This document shows, in pieces, positions 9,102 through 17,005 of a stretch of 64,000 nucleotides of DNA. The notes beneath the pieces are model-generated. The model worked only from the letters and a program-made list of their open reading frames with translations, made no database searches and was not told where the DNA came from. The stretch comes from CAZGOM01 sp964542875 (GTDB lineage Bacteria; Planctomycetota; Phycisphaerae; Phycisphaerales; Phycisphaeraceae), in contig CAZIWA010000002.1 in assembly GCA_964542875.1 (NCBI GenBank), positions 1 to 64,000 on the forward strand, written 5' to 3'. The first letter of the stretch is position 1. Every line of letters begins with the position of its first letter. The position numbers were made by a program, and so were the translations under genes.

Positions 9102-10031
9102 TTAGACGGGCGAGTGGACGGTTTCCAGCACCTGCTGCATCACTTGATGCGCCGTTACGCCGTTGGCGTCGTGCAGGTAGTTCTTGCTGATGATCCGGTG
9201 CGCGCAGACGGGGATGACGTTGCTCACGATGTCATCGGGGACCACGTAGTCACGGTTGTGGATCATCGCCGTCGCACGGGCTGCGGTGGCCAGCGCCAGC
9301 GTGCCGCGGGGGGAGAGCCCGATCTGCAACTGGTCAGACCCGCGGGTGGCCGCGGCGATCCGGATGATGTAATCCACCAGCGCCGGGTCGATCTGCACCT
9401 TGTGCACCATCTGCTGCAGCGAGATGATTTCTTCCACCGTCAGCACGGGTTTGAGTTCGTTGAGCGCCGTCCGGGAGGGCTCCACGGTCAGGATGCGTGC
9501 TTCGTCTTCCGGGGTGGGGTAGCCCAGGTGCAGACGCATCAAAAACCGGTCCAACTGGCTTTCTGGCAGGAAATACGTGCCTTCAAAGTCGAAGGGGTTT
9601 TGCGTCGCGATCACGATGAACGGCTGCGCCAGCTTGCGCGTATGCCCGTCGATGGAGATCTGCGCCTCGTTCATGGCCTCCAGCAGCGCCGACTGCGTGC
9701 GCGGCGTGGTCCGGTTCACTTCGTCGGCCAGAATGATGTTGGAGAACACCGGGCCGGGCTTGAAGTGGAATTCGCTTTTTTGCTGGTCCCAGATGGTGAC
9801 GCCGAGGATGTCGCCGGGGAGCATGTCGGGGGTAAGCTGAATGCGCGCGATGGTGCAGTCCAGGCTTTTTGCCAGCGCCGTGGCCAGCATGGTTTTGCCC
9901 ACGCCGGGGACGTCCTCGATCAGGATATGGCCTCGGGCCAGAAGACAGACGATGAGTTTTTCAACCGCGGTCTGATTACCAAAGTAAACGCGCTGGATGT
10001 TAGCGCGAAGAGCATCGAGTTTTTGCAGCAT
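9102..10031 (-). CDS. MoxR-family AAA+ ATPase
   Basis: A 309-residue AAA+ ATPase of the MoxR/RavA group, chaperone-like ATPases that help mature metal-binding or von Willebrand A-domain proteins. The ATG at 10031 is chosen because GGAGG lies just upstream and gives the standard family length; the longer reading frame from 10142 has no such support. Walker A is EDVPGVGKT (39-47), Walker B ADEVNR, sensor 1 IATQNPFDFEGTY and the arginine-finger region LPESQLDRFLMRL. The MoxR group is normally followed by DUF58 and vWA genes; here the next gene on the strand is ilvD behind a strong terminator, so this copy stands alone. It is divergent from cdaA. Confidence 0.9.
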   Translation of the reverse strand: MLQKLDALRANIQRVYFGNQTAVEKLIVCLLARGHILIEDVPGVGKTMLATALAKSLDCTIARIQLTPDMLPGDILGVTIWDQQKSEFHFKPGPVFSNIILADEVNRTTPRTQSALLEAMNEAQISIDGHTRKLAQPFIVIATQNPFDFEGTYFLPESQLDRFLMRLHLGYPTPEDEARILTVEPSRTALNELKPVLTVEEIISLQQMVHKVQIDPALVDYIIRIAAATRGSDQLQIGLSPRGTLALATAARATAMIHNRDYVVPDDIVSNVIPVCAHRIISKNYLHDANGVTAHQVMQQVLETVHSPV

Positions 10032-10279
10032 GAAGGCCTCCGGGCGATATAAGACAAACAATCCGGGAAATGTGCAAGCCCCACACGAGCGCCCGCGACG
10101 ATTTTTAACCACATCCCGGAAAGCACAGCCGGGGGTGATCATACCTCACGCCGTGGGCGTACGTTTTGCACAGTGTCAACATCCGTCGTTGTGTACATCA
10201 CGCTTTGACGCCGAAAATCTTTCATTCGTGATGCAATTCCCCGCTTGAGTCTGGCGCGCTCTCGGCTTAAGGCTAGAAT

Positions 10280-11152
10280 GTGCCGTGCTTTGGCGCTAAC
10301 ACAGGCTCAGGATTGATCCAGGAACGTCTCAACCAGCTTCAACAGGTCTGGACTCGGGTACAGGGGTATCCGGTCCACGAGCTTGTCATTGAATTGGCCC
10401 TGATCTGGGTGATCGTCTTCCTGGTCTACCGTTTTTTGCGCACCACACGGGGCGCACGGGTCATCCAGGGCTTTGTGTTCATGATGCTTGCCGCCACCGC
10501 GCTGGTGCTCATCATCACCAGCGACCATGAATTTGAGCGGCTTGCCTTCCTCTATAACCAGTTCGTCCCCTTCATGGCCCTGACCCTGGTGATCGTCTTC
10601 CAGCCGGAAATCAGGCGGGGGCTGGTGCGCCTAGGTGAATCCCGGATCTTTATCGGCAATAAAGAATCCACCTCCCGGATGGTGGAAGAGATCGTCGGCG
10701 CCGTTTCCTACCTCAACAAGAACAAGATCGGTGCATTAATCGCCATTGAGCGCCAGGTCGGCCTTGAAGGCGTTGTGGAAGCCGGGACGCGTCTGGACGC
10801 CGAAGTGAGCCGGGAACTGCTCAACTCCGTTTTCTGGCCAGGCGGCGCACTTCATGACATGGCGGTGCTCATCCGGGATAACCGGGTGCATGCCGCCGGG
10901 GTTCAGCTTCCCTTGGCCGAGGGCGAGCAGATCAGTTCAGACCTTGGCTCGCGCCACCGGGCCGCCATCGGGCTTACCCAGCAGTCTGACGCGCTCGTCG
11001 TGGTCGTCAGCGAAGAGACGGGCACTATCAGCGTCGCCGAGCGCGGCCAGCTTACGCGGGGGCTCACGCTGGAGGAGCTTAAGGCCAGCCTCGTCCGGGC
11101 TCTGGGCGTCACGCCGGGCATCGCCGAAAGCCAAACCGGGAGCGGCGCCTAG
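10280..11152 (+). CDS. cdaA: Membrane diadenylate cyclase (CdaA/DacA type)
   Basis: About 290 residues. It makes cyclic di-AMP from two ATP at the cytoplasmic face of the inner membrane. Three hydrophobic helices (about 35-51, 62-80 and 91-107) precede a DisA_N domain from about residue 120. The catalytic motifs are LHDMAV (191-196), where the family normally has DGA, and GSRHRAA (223-229), followed by VVVVSEETGTIS. The glycine-to-methionine change in the DGA motif is notable. The reading frame opens with GTG at 10280; a TTG at 10313 preceded by AGG is an alternative start. It is followed after 9 bp by a YbbR-domain gene, the usual activator partner, so a cdaA-cdaR operon is well supported. 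Confidence 0.9.
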   Translation: MPCFGANTGSGLIQERLNQLQQVWTRVQGYPVHELVIELALIWVIVFLVYRFLRTTRGARVIQGFVFMMLAATALVLIITSDHEFERLAFLYNQFVPFMALTLVIVFQPEIRRGLVRLGESRIFIGNKESTSRMVEEIVGAVSYLNKNKIGALIAIERQVGLEGVVEAGTRLDAEVSRELLNSVFWPGGALHDMAVLIRDNRVHAAGVQLPLAEGEQISSDLGSRHRAAIGLTQQSDALVVVVSEETGTISVAERGQLTRGLTLEELKASLVRALGVTPGIAESQTGSGA

Positions 11153-11161
11153 CCGACCACC

Positions 11162-12184
11162 ATGGATCGCAATTCCCTGCCCATGCGCATGTTTTCCAGC
11201 GTCGTCACCTTTGTGGTGGTGACGGTGATCAGCGTGCTTGTGTGGATCTATGCCGAAAGCCGGACCATCCGCACCAGCAGCCTTGATGTGAATGTCGTGG
11301 TTGTCACCACCGGCGACCCGCTTTTTCAGGTGACGCCTGAGCAGCCCCAGCACGTCCGGCTGACGCTCAAGGCTTCGGGCGCGGGTGTTGCCGCTATTGA
11401 AATGCAGGCCCTGAAGGGCCCCATCCGGATCATGCTTAAAGACCCCGTCGCTCCGCAGGGCGTGGCCGTCCACCAGACCCTTTCACTGCGTGAGGACATT
11501 GAGTCCGCGTTGCTGCTTAATGAGCAGGGGGTCACGCTGGTGGACATCCAGCCCAAATCGCTGGACCTGACGCTGACGCCGATTGATACCGTCCGCAGGC
11601 CGGTGAAATTTCTTGATCCCTATGACCTTGCCGAGCCCGGTGTGGTTTTACGCCCCAACGAAGTGGAAGTGCGTGCACCGGCGCCCAGTTCCCGGCAGCT
11701 TTCGGTGGCGGAGCCGGTGGTGCGCCTCACCCCTGAATTGATCGAAAACCTCAACCCCGGCAAAGCGGTGGAAATCGACCTTCCCGTGGATGTCCAGGGT
11801 AGCTGGGGCGGCCGCGGTTTCCAGATTCGTCCAGCCACCGTGCGCGCCACGCTGGTCATCACCCGCCGGGTGGAAACGCTGAATCTTCAATCCGTTCCCA
11901 TTGTTCTTCAACTTCGTCCGGAAGATGCCGGCAAGTTTAAAGTCTCGATCGAAAACGGTGTGGAGGCCTTCACCGGCGTGAAAGTCACCGGCCCCGCGGA
12001 ATTGGTTGAGCGGGTGCGCAAAGCGCCTGAAACCGTCTCCGCTGTGGTGCGCCTGACCCCGGAGCTTCTTGCCCAGGCCATCGACGGACGGCTGCCCGCG
12101 GAGCCCATTCTTAACGGGCTCCCACAAGGACTGGTGGCCTCCGGCGTGGAGCGCATCTGGGTGACCGTTCAGCCAGTGAAGTGA
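11162..12184 (+). CDS. cdaR: YbbR-domain protein, CdaA partner
   Basis: A 340-residue protein with one N-terminal transmembrane helix (FSSVVTFVVVTVISVLVWIY, about 11-30) and several YbbR-type beta repeats in the periplasm, visible as recurring phrases such as VRLTPELIENLNPGKAVEIDLP and VRLTPELLAQAIDGRLPAE. CdaR proteins regulate the membrane diadenylate cyclase CdaA from outside. The gene begins 9 bp after cdaA on the same strand, the classic arrangement except that glmM is missing downstream. The ATG at 11162 lacks a strong ribosome site, consistent with translational coupling to cdaA. The gene is followed by repeat family B. Confidence 0.88.
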   Translation: MDRNSLPMRMFSSVVTFVVVTVISVLVWIYAESRTIRTSSLDVNVVVVTTGDPLFQVTPEQPQHVRLTLKASGAGVAAIEMQALKGPIRIMLKDPVAPQGVAVHQTLSLREDIESALLLNEQGVTLVDIQPKSLDLTLTPIDTVRRPVKFLDPYDLAEPGVVLRPNEVEVRAPAPSSRQLSVAEPVVRLTPELIENLNPGKAVEIDLPVDVQGSWGGRGFQIRPATVRATLVITRRVETLNLQSVPIVLQLRPEDAGKFKVSIENGVEAFTGVKVTGPAELVERVRKAPETVSAVVRLTPELLAQAIDGRLPAEPILNGLPQGLVASGVERIWVTVQPVK

Positions 12185-12261
12185 TGGTAGATGCCAGATG
12201 TGATGCAGAGTGTGGCAGAAGTCCAGATCAGGCCCATCCGCTTCGCTTTGAATCTGAGATG

Positions 12262-12464
12262 GAGCAGAATTTTTACCGCGAAGACACGAAGACGCGAAGG
12301 GAAGAGGCGAAAAGTTAAAGAAAAAGGAGGTAAGAGAAAATCGACCAGAAACAGGTTTCTACTGTTCCACACTACCGCTTTACGCATCTGGCTTTTACTG
12401 CTCCTCTCCCACTTTCTGGCTCTTCCCTTCGCGTCTTCGCGCCTTCGCGGTAAAAATCCTGCTC
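12262..12464. repeat. Dispersed repeat family B, copy 1 (paired arms)
   Basis: Two inverted arms bound about 110 bp. The left arm starts GAGCAGAATTTTTACCGCGA (12262-12281) and runs through GAAGACGCGAAGG; the right arm (12422-12464) contains CTTCGCGTCTTCGCGCC and GCGGTAAAAATCCTGCTC. Other copies are at 22578-22775, 26341-26395, 42350-42390 (short) and 44821-44880. Arms this similar could form a very long stem in RNA from cdaR read-through. The rest of the gap 12185-12576 shows nothing recognised. Confidence 0.7.
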
Positions 12465-12576
12465 TTGGTGTTGCTCTTTGCTCCCCGCCCGCAAAAACCG
12501 TCAGGCACCCTGAAACATCTAAACATCTTCCGCGTGACATCTGACTTCCTATTTACCCCTGCTAAAATACCTGCCT

Positions 12577-13836
12577 ATGAACGTTCCCGAATATTGCCAG
12601 CAGATCGCTTCCAGCGCCCAGACCGCGGCCCGCAAGGCCATGTCACTCTCGGGCAGCGCACGCAACCAGGCGCTTCGCGCCATCGCCCAGGGCCTTGTCG
12701 CTGGGATTCCTGAAATCAAGGAAGCCAACGCCAAAGACCTTGAGGCCGGCAAGGCCGCGGGGCTCTCCAGCGCCATGCTGGATCGGCTTAAGCTCGATGA
12801 TAAAGCCATCAACAAAATGGCACAGTCGGTGCGTGAAGTCGCCGATCAAACCGATCCCGTCGGCCAGATCATCGAAGGCAGCGTTCGCCCTTCAGGCCTG
12901 CGCCTTCAGAAAGTGCGCGTGCCCATCGGCGTCGTGCTGATCATTTATGAATCGCGCCCCAACGTCACCACCGACGCCGCGGCCCTGTGCCTTAAATCCG
13001 GCAATGCCTGCATCCTCCGGGGCGGCAAGGAATCCCTTCATTCCAACCAGGTCCTGGCGCGCATCATCCAGGACGCCCTCACCGGCGCCGGGTTGCCCGA
13101 TGGGCTCGTCCAGGTCATCCAGACGCCTGACCGCCAGGTCGTCACTGAGCTTTTGAAGCTGGAAGGGCAAATCGACGTCGTCATCCCCCGAGGCGGCGAA
13201 TCCCTGATTCGCGCCGTCGTCGAGTCCTCCCGCATCCCCGTCATCAAGCACTACACCGGCAACTGCCACGTCTACGTCGATGCTTCCGCCGACCCCAAAA
13301 TGGCGCTGGACATCTGCATCAACGCCAAGACCCAGCGCACCGGCGTCTGCAATGCCGCTGAGACGTTCCTGTTCCACAAAGATGCTTTGGCTTCCGGCTT
13401 GCTCAAAAAGGTCTGTGAAGCCCTCACCGAGAAAAAGTGTGAGATTCGCGCCTGCGACCGGACCCGGGCCGTCTACCCCGACGCGCGTCCGGCCACCGAA
13501 GCCGATTGGGGCGCGGAATACCTCGACCTCATCGTCGCCATCAAGGTGGTCGATTCCCTGGATGAAGCCGTCGACCACATCAACAAATACGGCAGCAAAC
13601 ACACCGACGCCATTGTCACCCGGTCACTGGAAGCCGGCGACCGGTTCGTGCTCACCGTCGATACCGCCAACGCCTTCGTCAACGCCTCCACCCGGCTCTC
13701 CGACGGCGGCGAATACGGCCTTGGCGCCGAAATCGGCATCAGCACCGACAAGCTCCACTCCCGCGGACCCATGGGCGCTCAAGACCTCACCACTTACAAG
13801 TGGGTGGGCTATGGCAACGGCACGCTTAGAGGTTGA
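12577..13836 (+). CDS. proA: Gamma-glutamyl phosphate reductase
   Basis: A 419-residue aldehyde-dehydrogenase-fold enzyme of normal length. It reduces gamma-glutamyl phosphate to glutamate-5-semialdehyde with NADPH, the second step of proline synthesis. Signatures include PIGVVLIIYESRPNVTTDAA, the ALCLKSGNACILRGGKE stretch, the catalytic cysteine in TGVCNAAET (about Cys258), and the C-terminal AEIGISTDKLHSRGPMG. It sits alone, between repeat families B and A, with no proB nearby. The ATG at 12577 follows a weak upstream region (TAAAATACCTGCCT) that could contain its -10 element. Confidence 0.95.
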   Translation: MNVPEYCQQIASSAQTAARKAMSLSGSARNQALRAIAQGLVAGIPEIKEANAKDLEAGKAAGLSSAMLDRLKLDDKAINKMAQSVREVADQTDPVGQIIEGSVRPSGLRLQKVRVPIGVVLIIYESRPNVTTDAAALCLKSGNACILRGGKESLHSNQVLARIIQDALTGAGLPDGLVQVIQTPDRQVVTELLKLEGQIDVVIPRGGESLIRAVVESSRIPVIKHYTGNCHVYVDASADPKMALDICINAKTQRTGVCNAAETFLFHKDALASGLLKKVCEALTEKKCEIRACDRTRAVYPDARPATEADWGAEYLDLIVAIKVVDSLDEAVDHINKYGSKHTDAIVTRSLEAGDRFVLTVDTANAFVNASTRLSDGGEYGLGAEIGISTDKLHSRGPMGAQDLTTYKWVGYGNGTLRG

Positions 13837-13849
13837 GGTGGCGTAAGGC

Positions 13850-14015
13850 GTTGTTGATGGCATCCGCGCCCGGGTTTCGGGTGGCAGGGTATCGGGTATC
13901 CATGACATGCAATAACGCCAATCAATGCCGCAAAAGGGCATTGACCTTCATTGATTACGCAAGTGTTCTCGAAGTCCCCCGACAACCCGTCATCCGACAA
14001 CCCGGGCGCGGCTAT
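13850..14015. repeat. Dispersed repeat family A, copy 2
   Basis: This copy lies between the convergent ends of proA and the ferredoxin gene. Perfect 12-bp inverted arms CCGCGCCCGGGT (13864-13875) and ACCCGGGCGCGG (14000-14011) enclose the shared phrases GGGTATCGGGTATCCATGA and CAAAAGGGCATT. It could fold into a bulged hairpin and might serve as a transcription barrier for both genes, which lack separate T-tailed terminators. Confidence 0.65.
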
Positions 14016-14038
14016 GTCACGACTTTTCTCAACCCGAA

Positions 14039-14467
14039 CTACCGCACCTGCTTGGCATTCAGCGGGATCTTTCCGTCCAGCGGCTGCGTGTGGATCATGT
14101 ATTTCTCAACCACTTTCCCGCCCAGGAGGTGCTTCTGGATGATCTCCTCCAACACCGGCGGGTCGCACTGCGCGTACCACACGCCTTCGGGATACACCAC
14201 GGCGATCGGGCCTGCTTCGCACACCCTGAGGCAGTTGGCCTTTGTCCGGTACACACCGCCTGCCTCTGAAAGCCGAAGTTCCTTGAGCCTCGCCTTGAGG
14301 TAGTCCCAGGCGATCAGGGATCGCGCCTGGTCGCAGCACTTGGGCTTGGTCTGATCACAGCAAAGGAAAATATGCCGATGCGCCTTGGTCACCCCCACGG
14401 ACTCCGCGATGATCCTTGCCCCCTCGATTTCCTTGCGATTGTCAGCCGGTTGTTGCTTGGGGTCCAT
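14039..14467 (-). CDS. Thioredoxin-like [2Fe-2S] ferredoxin
   Basis: A 142-residue protein of the (2Fe-2S) thioredoxin-like ferredoxin family. The cluster ligands are visible as HIFLCCDQTKPKCCD (32-46) and ANCLRVCEAGP (about 77-87), followed by the typical VVYPEGVWYAQCDP and a C-terminal helix HLLGGKVVEKYMI. It probably carries electrons in the cytoplasm; a partner is unknown. The start codon is 38 bp from the stop of the upstream desaturase gene on the same strand, so the two are probably one transcript, and the ferredoxin could supply reducing power to the desaturase (inference). Confidence 0.85.
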   Translation of the reverse strand: MDPKQQPADNRKEIEGARIIAESVGVTKAHRHIFLCCDQTKPKCCDQARSLIAWDYLKARLKELRLSEAGGVYRTKANCLRVCEAGPIAVVYPEGVWYAQCDPPVLEEIIQKHLLGGKVVEKYMIHTQPLDGKIPLNAKQVR

Positions 14468-14505
14468 TGCTCTTATTGCCTCTTACTGCTTAGCCGAAAA
14501 TAACA

Positions 14506-15459
14506 TTAATGAGCTTCGGATGTTTCGGGCCGGAAGATCCCGTCATCGCCTGGCGCCAGTTCAGGGGCCGCCACCTTTTTGGGGGTTGCCGTCATTCTGG
14601 AGGTATCGGGGAGCACAATGTCCCAGGCCAGGCCGGTGGCCTTCATCATCCGGATGATCAGGTAGGTCAGGTCAAACTCCCACCACTTCATCCCGTGCAT
14701 CGCCGAGCGGTGCTGGGCGTGGTGGTTGTTGTGCCAGCCTTCGCCGAACGTCACGATCGCCACCCACCAGAGATTTTTGGAGTCGTCAGGGGTGCCGAAA
14801 TTCCGGTAGCCCCACACATGTGCTGCGGAGTTCACCAGCCAGGTGATGTGGAACATCACCACCACCCGCACAATGCCTGCCCACACCATCCAGGACATGC
14901 CCAGGCCGGGTTGATACCACTCGCCGGCCAGGTAAAGCAGACCCAGCAGCGTGATGCCCGGCACCCAGAAAAACCGTTCGATCAAGCGCATCACTGGGTC
15001 GCGCGCGAGGTCTTTGCAGGCGTCTGCGGGGTTGAACTCAAGCTGGTAGAACACCCAGCCGAAGTGGCCCCACATGAAGGTCTTGAATCGGCTGCTGAAC
15101 GTGTCTTTCATCCCGTAAACAGGTGAATGGGGGTCGTGGTCAAGGTCCGTGTGCGCGTGGTGGATCCGGTGTGTGCCCACCCAGTCGATGGGGCCGTTCT
15201 GCCAGGCGATGCAGCCGATGACGGCCAGCATGTACTCCACCCATTTGAATGTCTTAAACGACCGGTGGGTCAGCAGCCGATGGTAGCCAAGAGTGATGCC
15301 GATGCAGCAGGAAATCCAGCAAAACAGCAGGGCGACAGCCAGGGCGCTCCAGGAAAAGTAGAACAGACCAAGGATCGATGCGACATGGAAGGAACCCCCC
15401 ATGATGAGGTTCTGAATGTGGATCCTGCTTGTCGCCTGCGGGGTATAAGTGATGGCCAT
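14506..15459 (-). CDS. Membrane fatty acid desaturase (acyl-CoA delta-9 type)
   Basis: A 317-residue integral membrane di-iron desaturase of the stearoyl-CoA desaturase group, which puts a double bond into acyl chains and so controls membrane fluidity. The three histidine boxes are HRLLTH (60-65), HRIHH (97-101) and HNNHH (about 242-246), with hydrophobic segments at about 24-50, 74-88, 158-178 and 183-205. Upstream of the ATG is AGGA. The gene directly upstream on the chromosome is the PHP gene, 184 bp away; the ferredoxin gene follows after 38 bp and may be a functional partner. No temperature-responsive element can be recognised in the 184-bp leader. Confidence 0.9.
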   Translation of the reverse strand: MAITYTPQATSRIHIQNLIMGGSFHVASILGLFYFSWSALAVALLFCWISCCIGITLGYHRLLTHRSFKTFKWVEYMLAVIGCIAWQNGPIDWVGTHRIHHAHTDLDHDPHSPVYGMKDTFSSRFKTFMWGHFGWVFYQLEFNPADACKDLARDPVMRLIERFFWVPGITLLGLLYLAGEWYQPGLGMSWMVWAGIVRVVVMFHITWLVNSAAHVWGYRNFGTPDDSKNLWWVAIVTFGEGWHNNHHAQHRSAMHGMKWWEFDLTYLIIRMMKATGLAWDIVLPDTSRMTATPKKVAAPELAPGDDGIFRPETSEAH

Positions 15460-15643
15460 GCGTGGACGGTCCTGAGGTGAGAGACGTGCTGAGAAGCCGG
15501 GAATGTTACCAGAATTGCGCCTGGTTGTTACCCGGTTTACCGGTCAACAAAATTAAAAGCCGGTGAGCGTTAAGCCTTCTGCGGGAAGGATTTAACACGC
15601 ACTGGTGATCATAGGCGTCTAAGTGGCTTAGTGTCGCGCTTGC

Positions 15644-16951
15644 TCAGTCTTGAAGTTCTGTCCTGGCAAACACGCCCCAGGCCTTGCCGTTGCAGTCCAG
15701 CGCGATGGTCAATTGGTTGGCGCCTTGCACAAAATCGCCGTAAAGGCCTGTCTGGTCCAGCACTGCGGGGTTGGTGCCCGGGCCGTGGAAGACCTGCTTG
15801 CCGTTGAGCCACGCCTTCACCGGCCCGTCGTACCCCAGGTAGATCTTGCCGGTCTGGGCTTTGGCCGCATTGATCGTTGATGAAAGATAAACCACGCCGG
15901 TCTTGCCGCCCGTGCGCCCATACACCTCCATGAAGCCCTCAGCCGGCTGGTTTTCCGGAATGGGCGACATTTTCTGCCATCCCAGGGTTTGGTTGGCGTG
16001 GGTCTGATTCGCGGCGTCCGCCAGCTTTAATCCGGCTTGCAGGTCCGAGACGGCCCAGTCGGTCACAAACACCCTGGAGACGGTGAAGAACGGCTGCGTC
16101 CAGGCCATGCGCTCACCGATGCCGTAACACTCAAACCGGATGTACATCGCCTTTTCCGGCATGGTCACCGTCAGGGTGTTGCCGTCCACCGAGGCGATGC
16201 GCTTGCCCCAGTCGATCACCGCGGCGATCCGGTAGGCATCCTTTGTCACGATGGTGATCGTGGGGCCGTCCACCTTCACATCCAGGATCGTCACCCCGGT
16301 GGATGCGTAAAACCGTCCGGCGCGCATCGCGTCCACCACGCCCTTGGCGGTCCTCTCATGCGCGTAGACCACGTTCCAGCCAAGCTCAATGTCGTTGGTG
16401 CCGTAGTGGCTGTCGTCGTTGGCGAAGGCCCACAGCTTTTTGCCCTTGCTCAGCGCAAGGTCCCACTTGTTGAGGGAATACGCCGAGCCGGAATGCGTCT
16501 GCACCAGCCCATTGAAAACCTCCACGCCGATGTAACCGTTCCAGGCCAGCAGGTTATCCAGCGAGCAGTGGTCAAACGTCGGCGTCCAGTTGGGGTGCGC
16601 CACCACCGCAAAGCCACGGCTGGCGGCCACCTGGTCCAGCACTTTCTGCCTGTCCTTAAGCGGGTCCACCCGCCGGTCAGCGTCCACATGCAGGATGTGC
16701 GGGCCGTTGGCGCTCACTTCGTTCCCGCTGATCAGCACCATGCCTTTGGCGTCCCACTGCGCGTAGTCTTCGGGGGCGCTGTACACGTCATGATCCGAGA
16801 GCATTAAGAAGTCGTACCCCCGCCGGGCGTAGTCATCAAGCACCACCTGCGGGCTTCGCGTGCCGTCGCTGCGCGTGCTGTGCGAGTGCAGATTTCCGCG
16901 AAGCCAGCTTCCCCCCGACAGCCCCGCGTACGGATTGGTGATCTTTGTCAT
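15644..16951 (-). CDS. PHP-domain metal-dependent hydrolase with C-terminal beta domain
   Basis: About 435 residues from the ATG at 16951 (AAGGGG upstream; an alternative ATG lies at 16984). The PHP signature is clear: GNLHSHSTRSDG (near residue 19), FLMLSDHDVY, VVAHPNW and FANDDSHYGTNDIELG, giving the usual histidine and aspartate metal ligands. PHP proteins are phosphoesterases or related hydrolases; related stand-alone proteins occur beside carbohydrate genes. The last 130 residues, including KIYLGYDGPVKAWLNGK, resemble the sugar-binding-like beta-sandwich of glycosidases. There is no signal peptide. The MFS transporter gene ends 54 bp upstream on the same strand, so they may be co-transcribed. 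The substrate is unknown. Confidence 0.8.
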   Translation of the reverse strand: MTKITNPYAGLSGGSWLRGNLHSHSTRSDGTRSPQVVLDDYARRGYDFLMLSDHDVYSAPEDYAQWDAKGMVLISGNEVSANGPHILHVDADRRVDPLKDRQKVLDQVAASRGFAVVAHPNWTPTFDHCSLDNLLAWNGYIGVEVFNGLVQTHSGSAYSLNKWDLALSKGKKLWAFANDDSHYGTNDIELGWNVVYAHERTAKGVVDAMRAGRFYASTGVTILDVKVDGPTITIVTKDAYRIAAVIDWGKRIASVDGNTLTVTMPEKAMYIRFECYGIGERMAWTQPFFTVSRVFVTDWAVSDLQAGLKLADAANQTHANQTLGWQKMSPIPENQPAEGFMEVYGRTGGKTGVVYLSSTINAAKAQTGKIYLGYDGPVKAWLNGKQVFHGPGTNPAVLDQTGLYGDFVQGANQLTIALDCNGKAWGVFARTELQD

Positions 16952-17005
16952 GCTCAAAACCCCTTTAAGTGAGGTATCAAACATAGCAAAACCACGGTGC
17001 CGCCG

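Noticed and set aside
12191..12544. Two opposite open frames of about 120 codons after cdaR
   Set aside because: Both lie in repeat family B; inverted arms give open frames on both strands.
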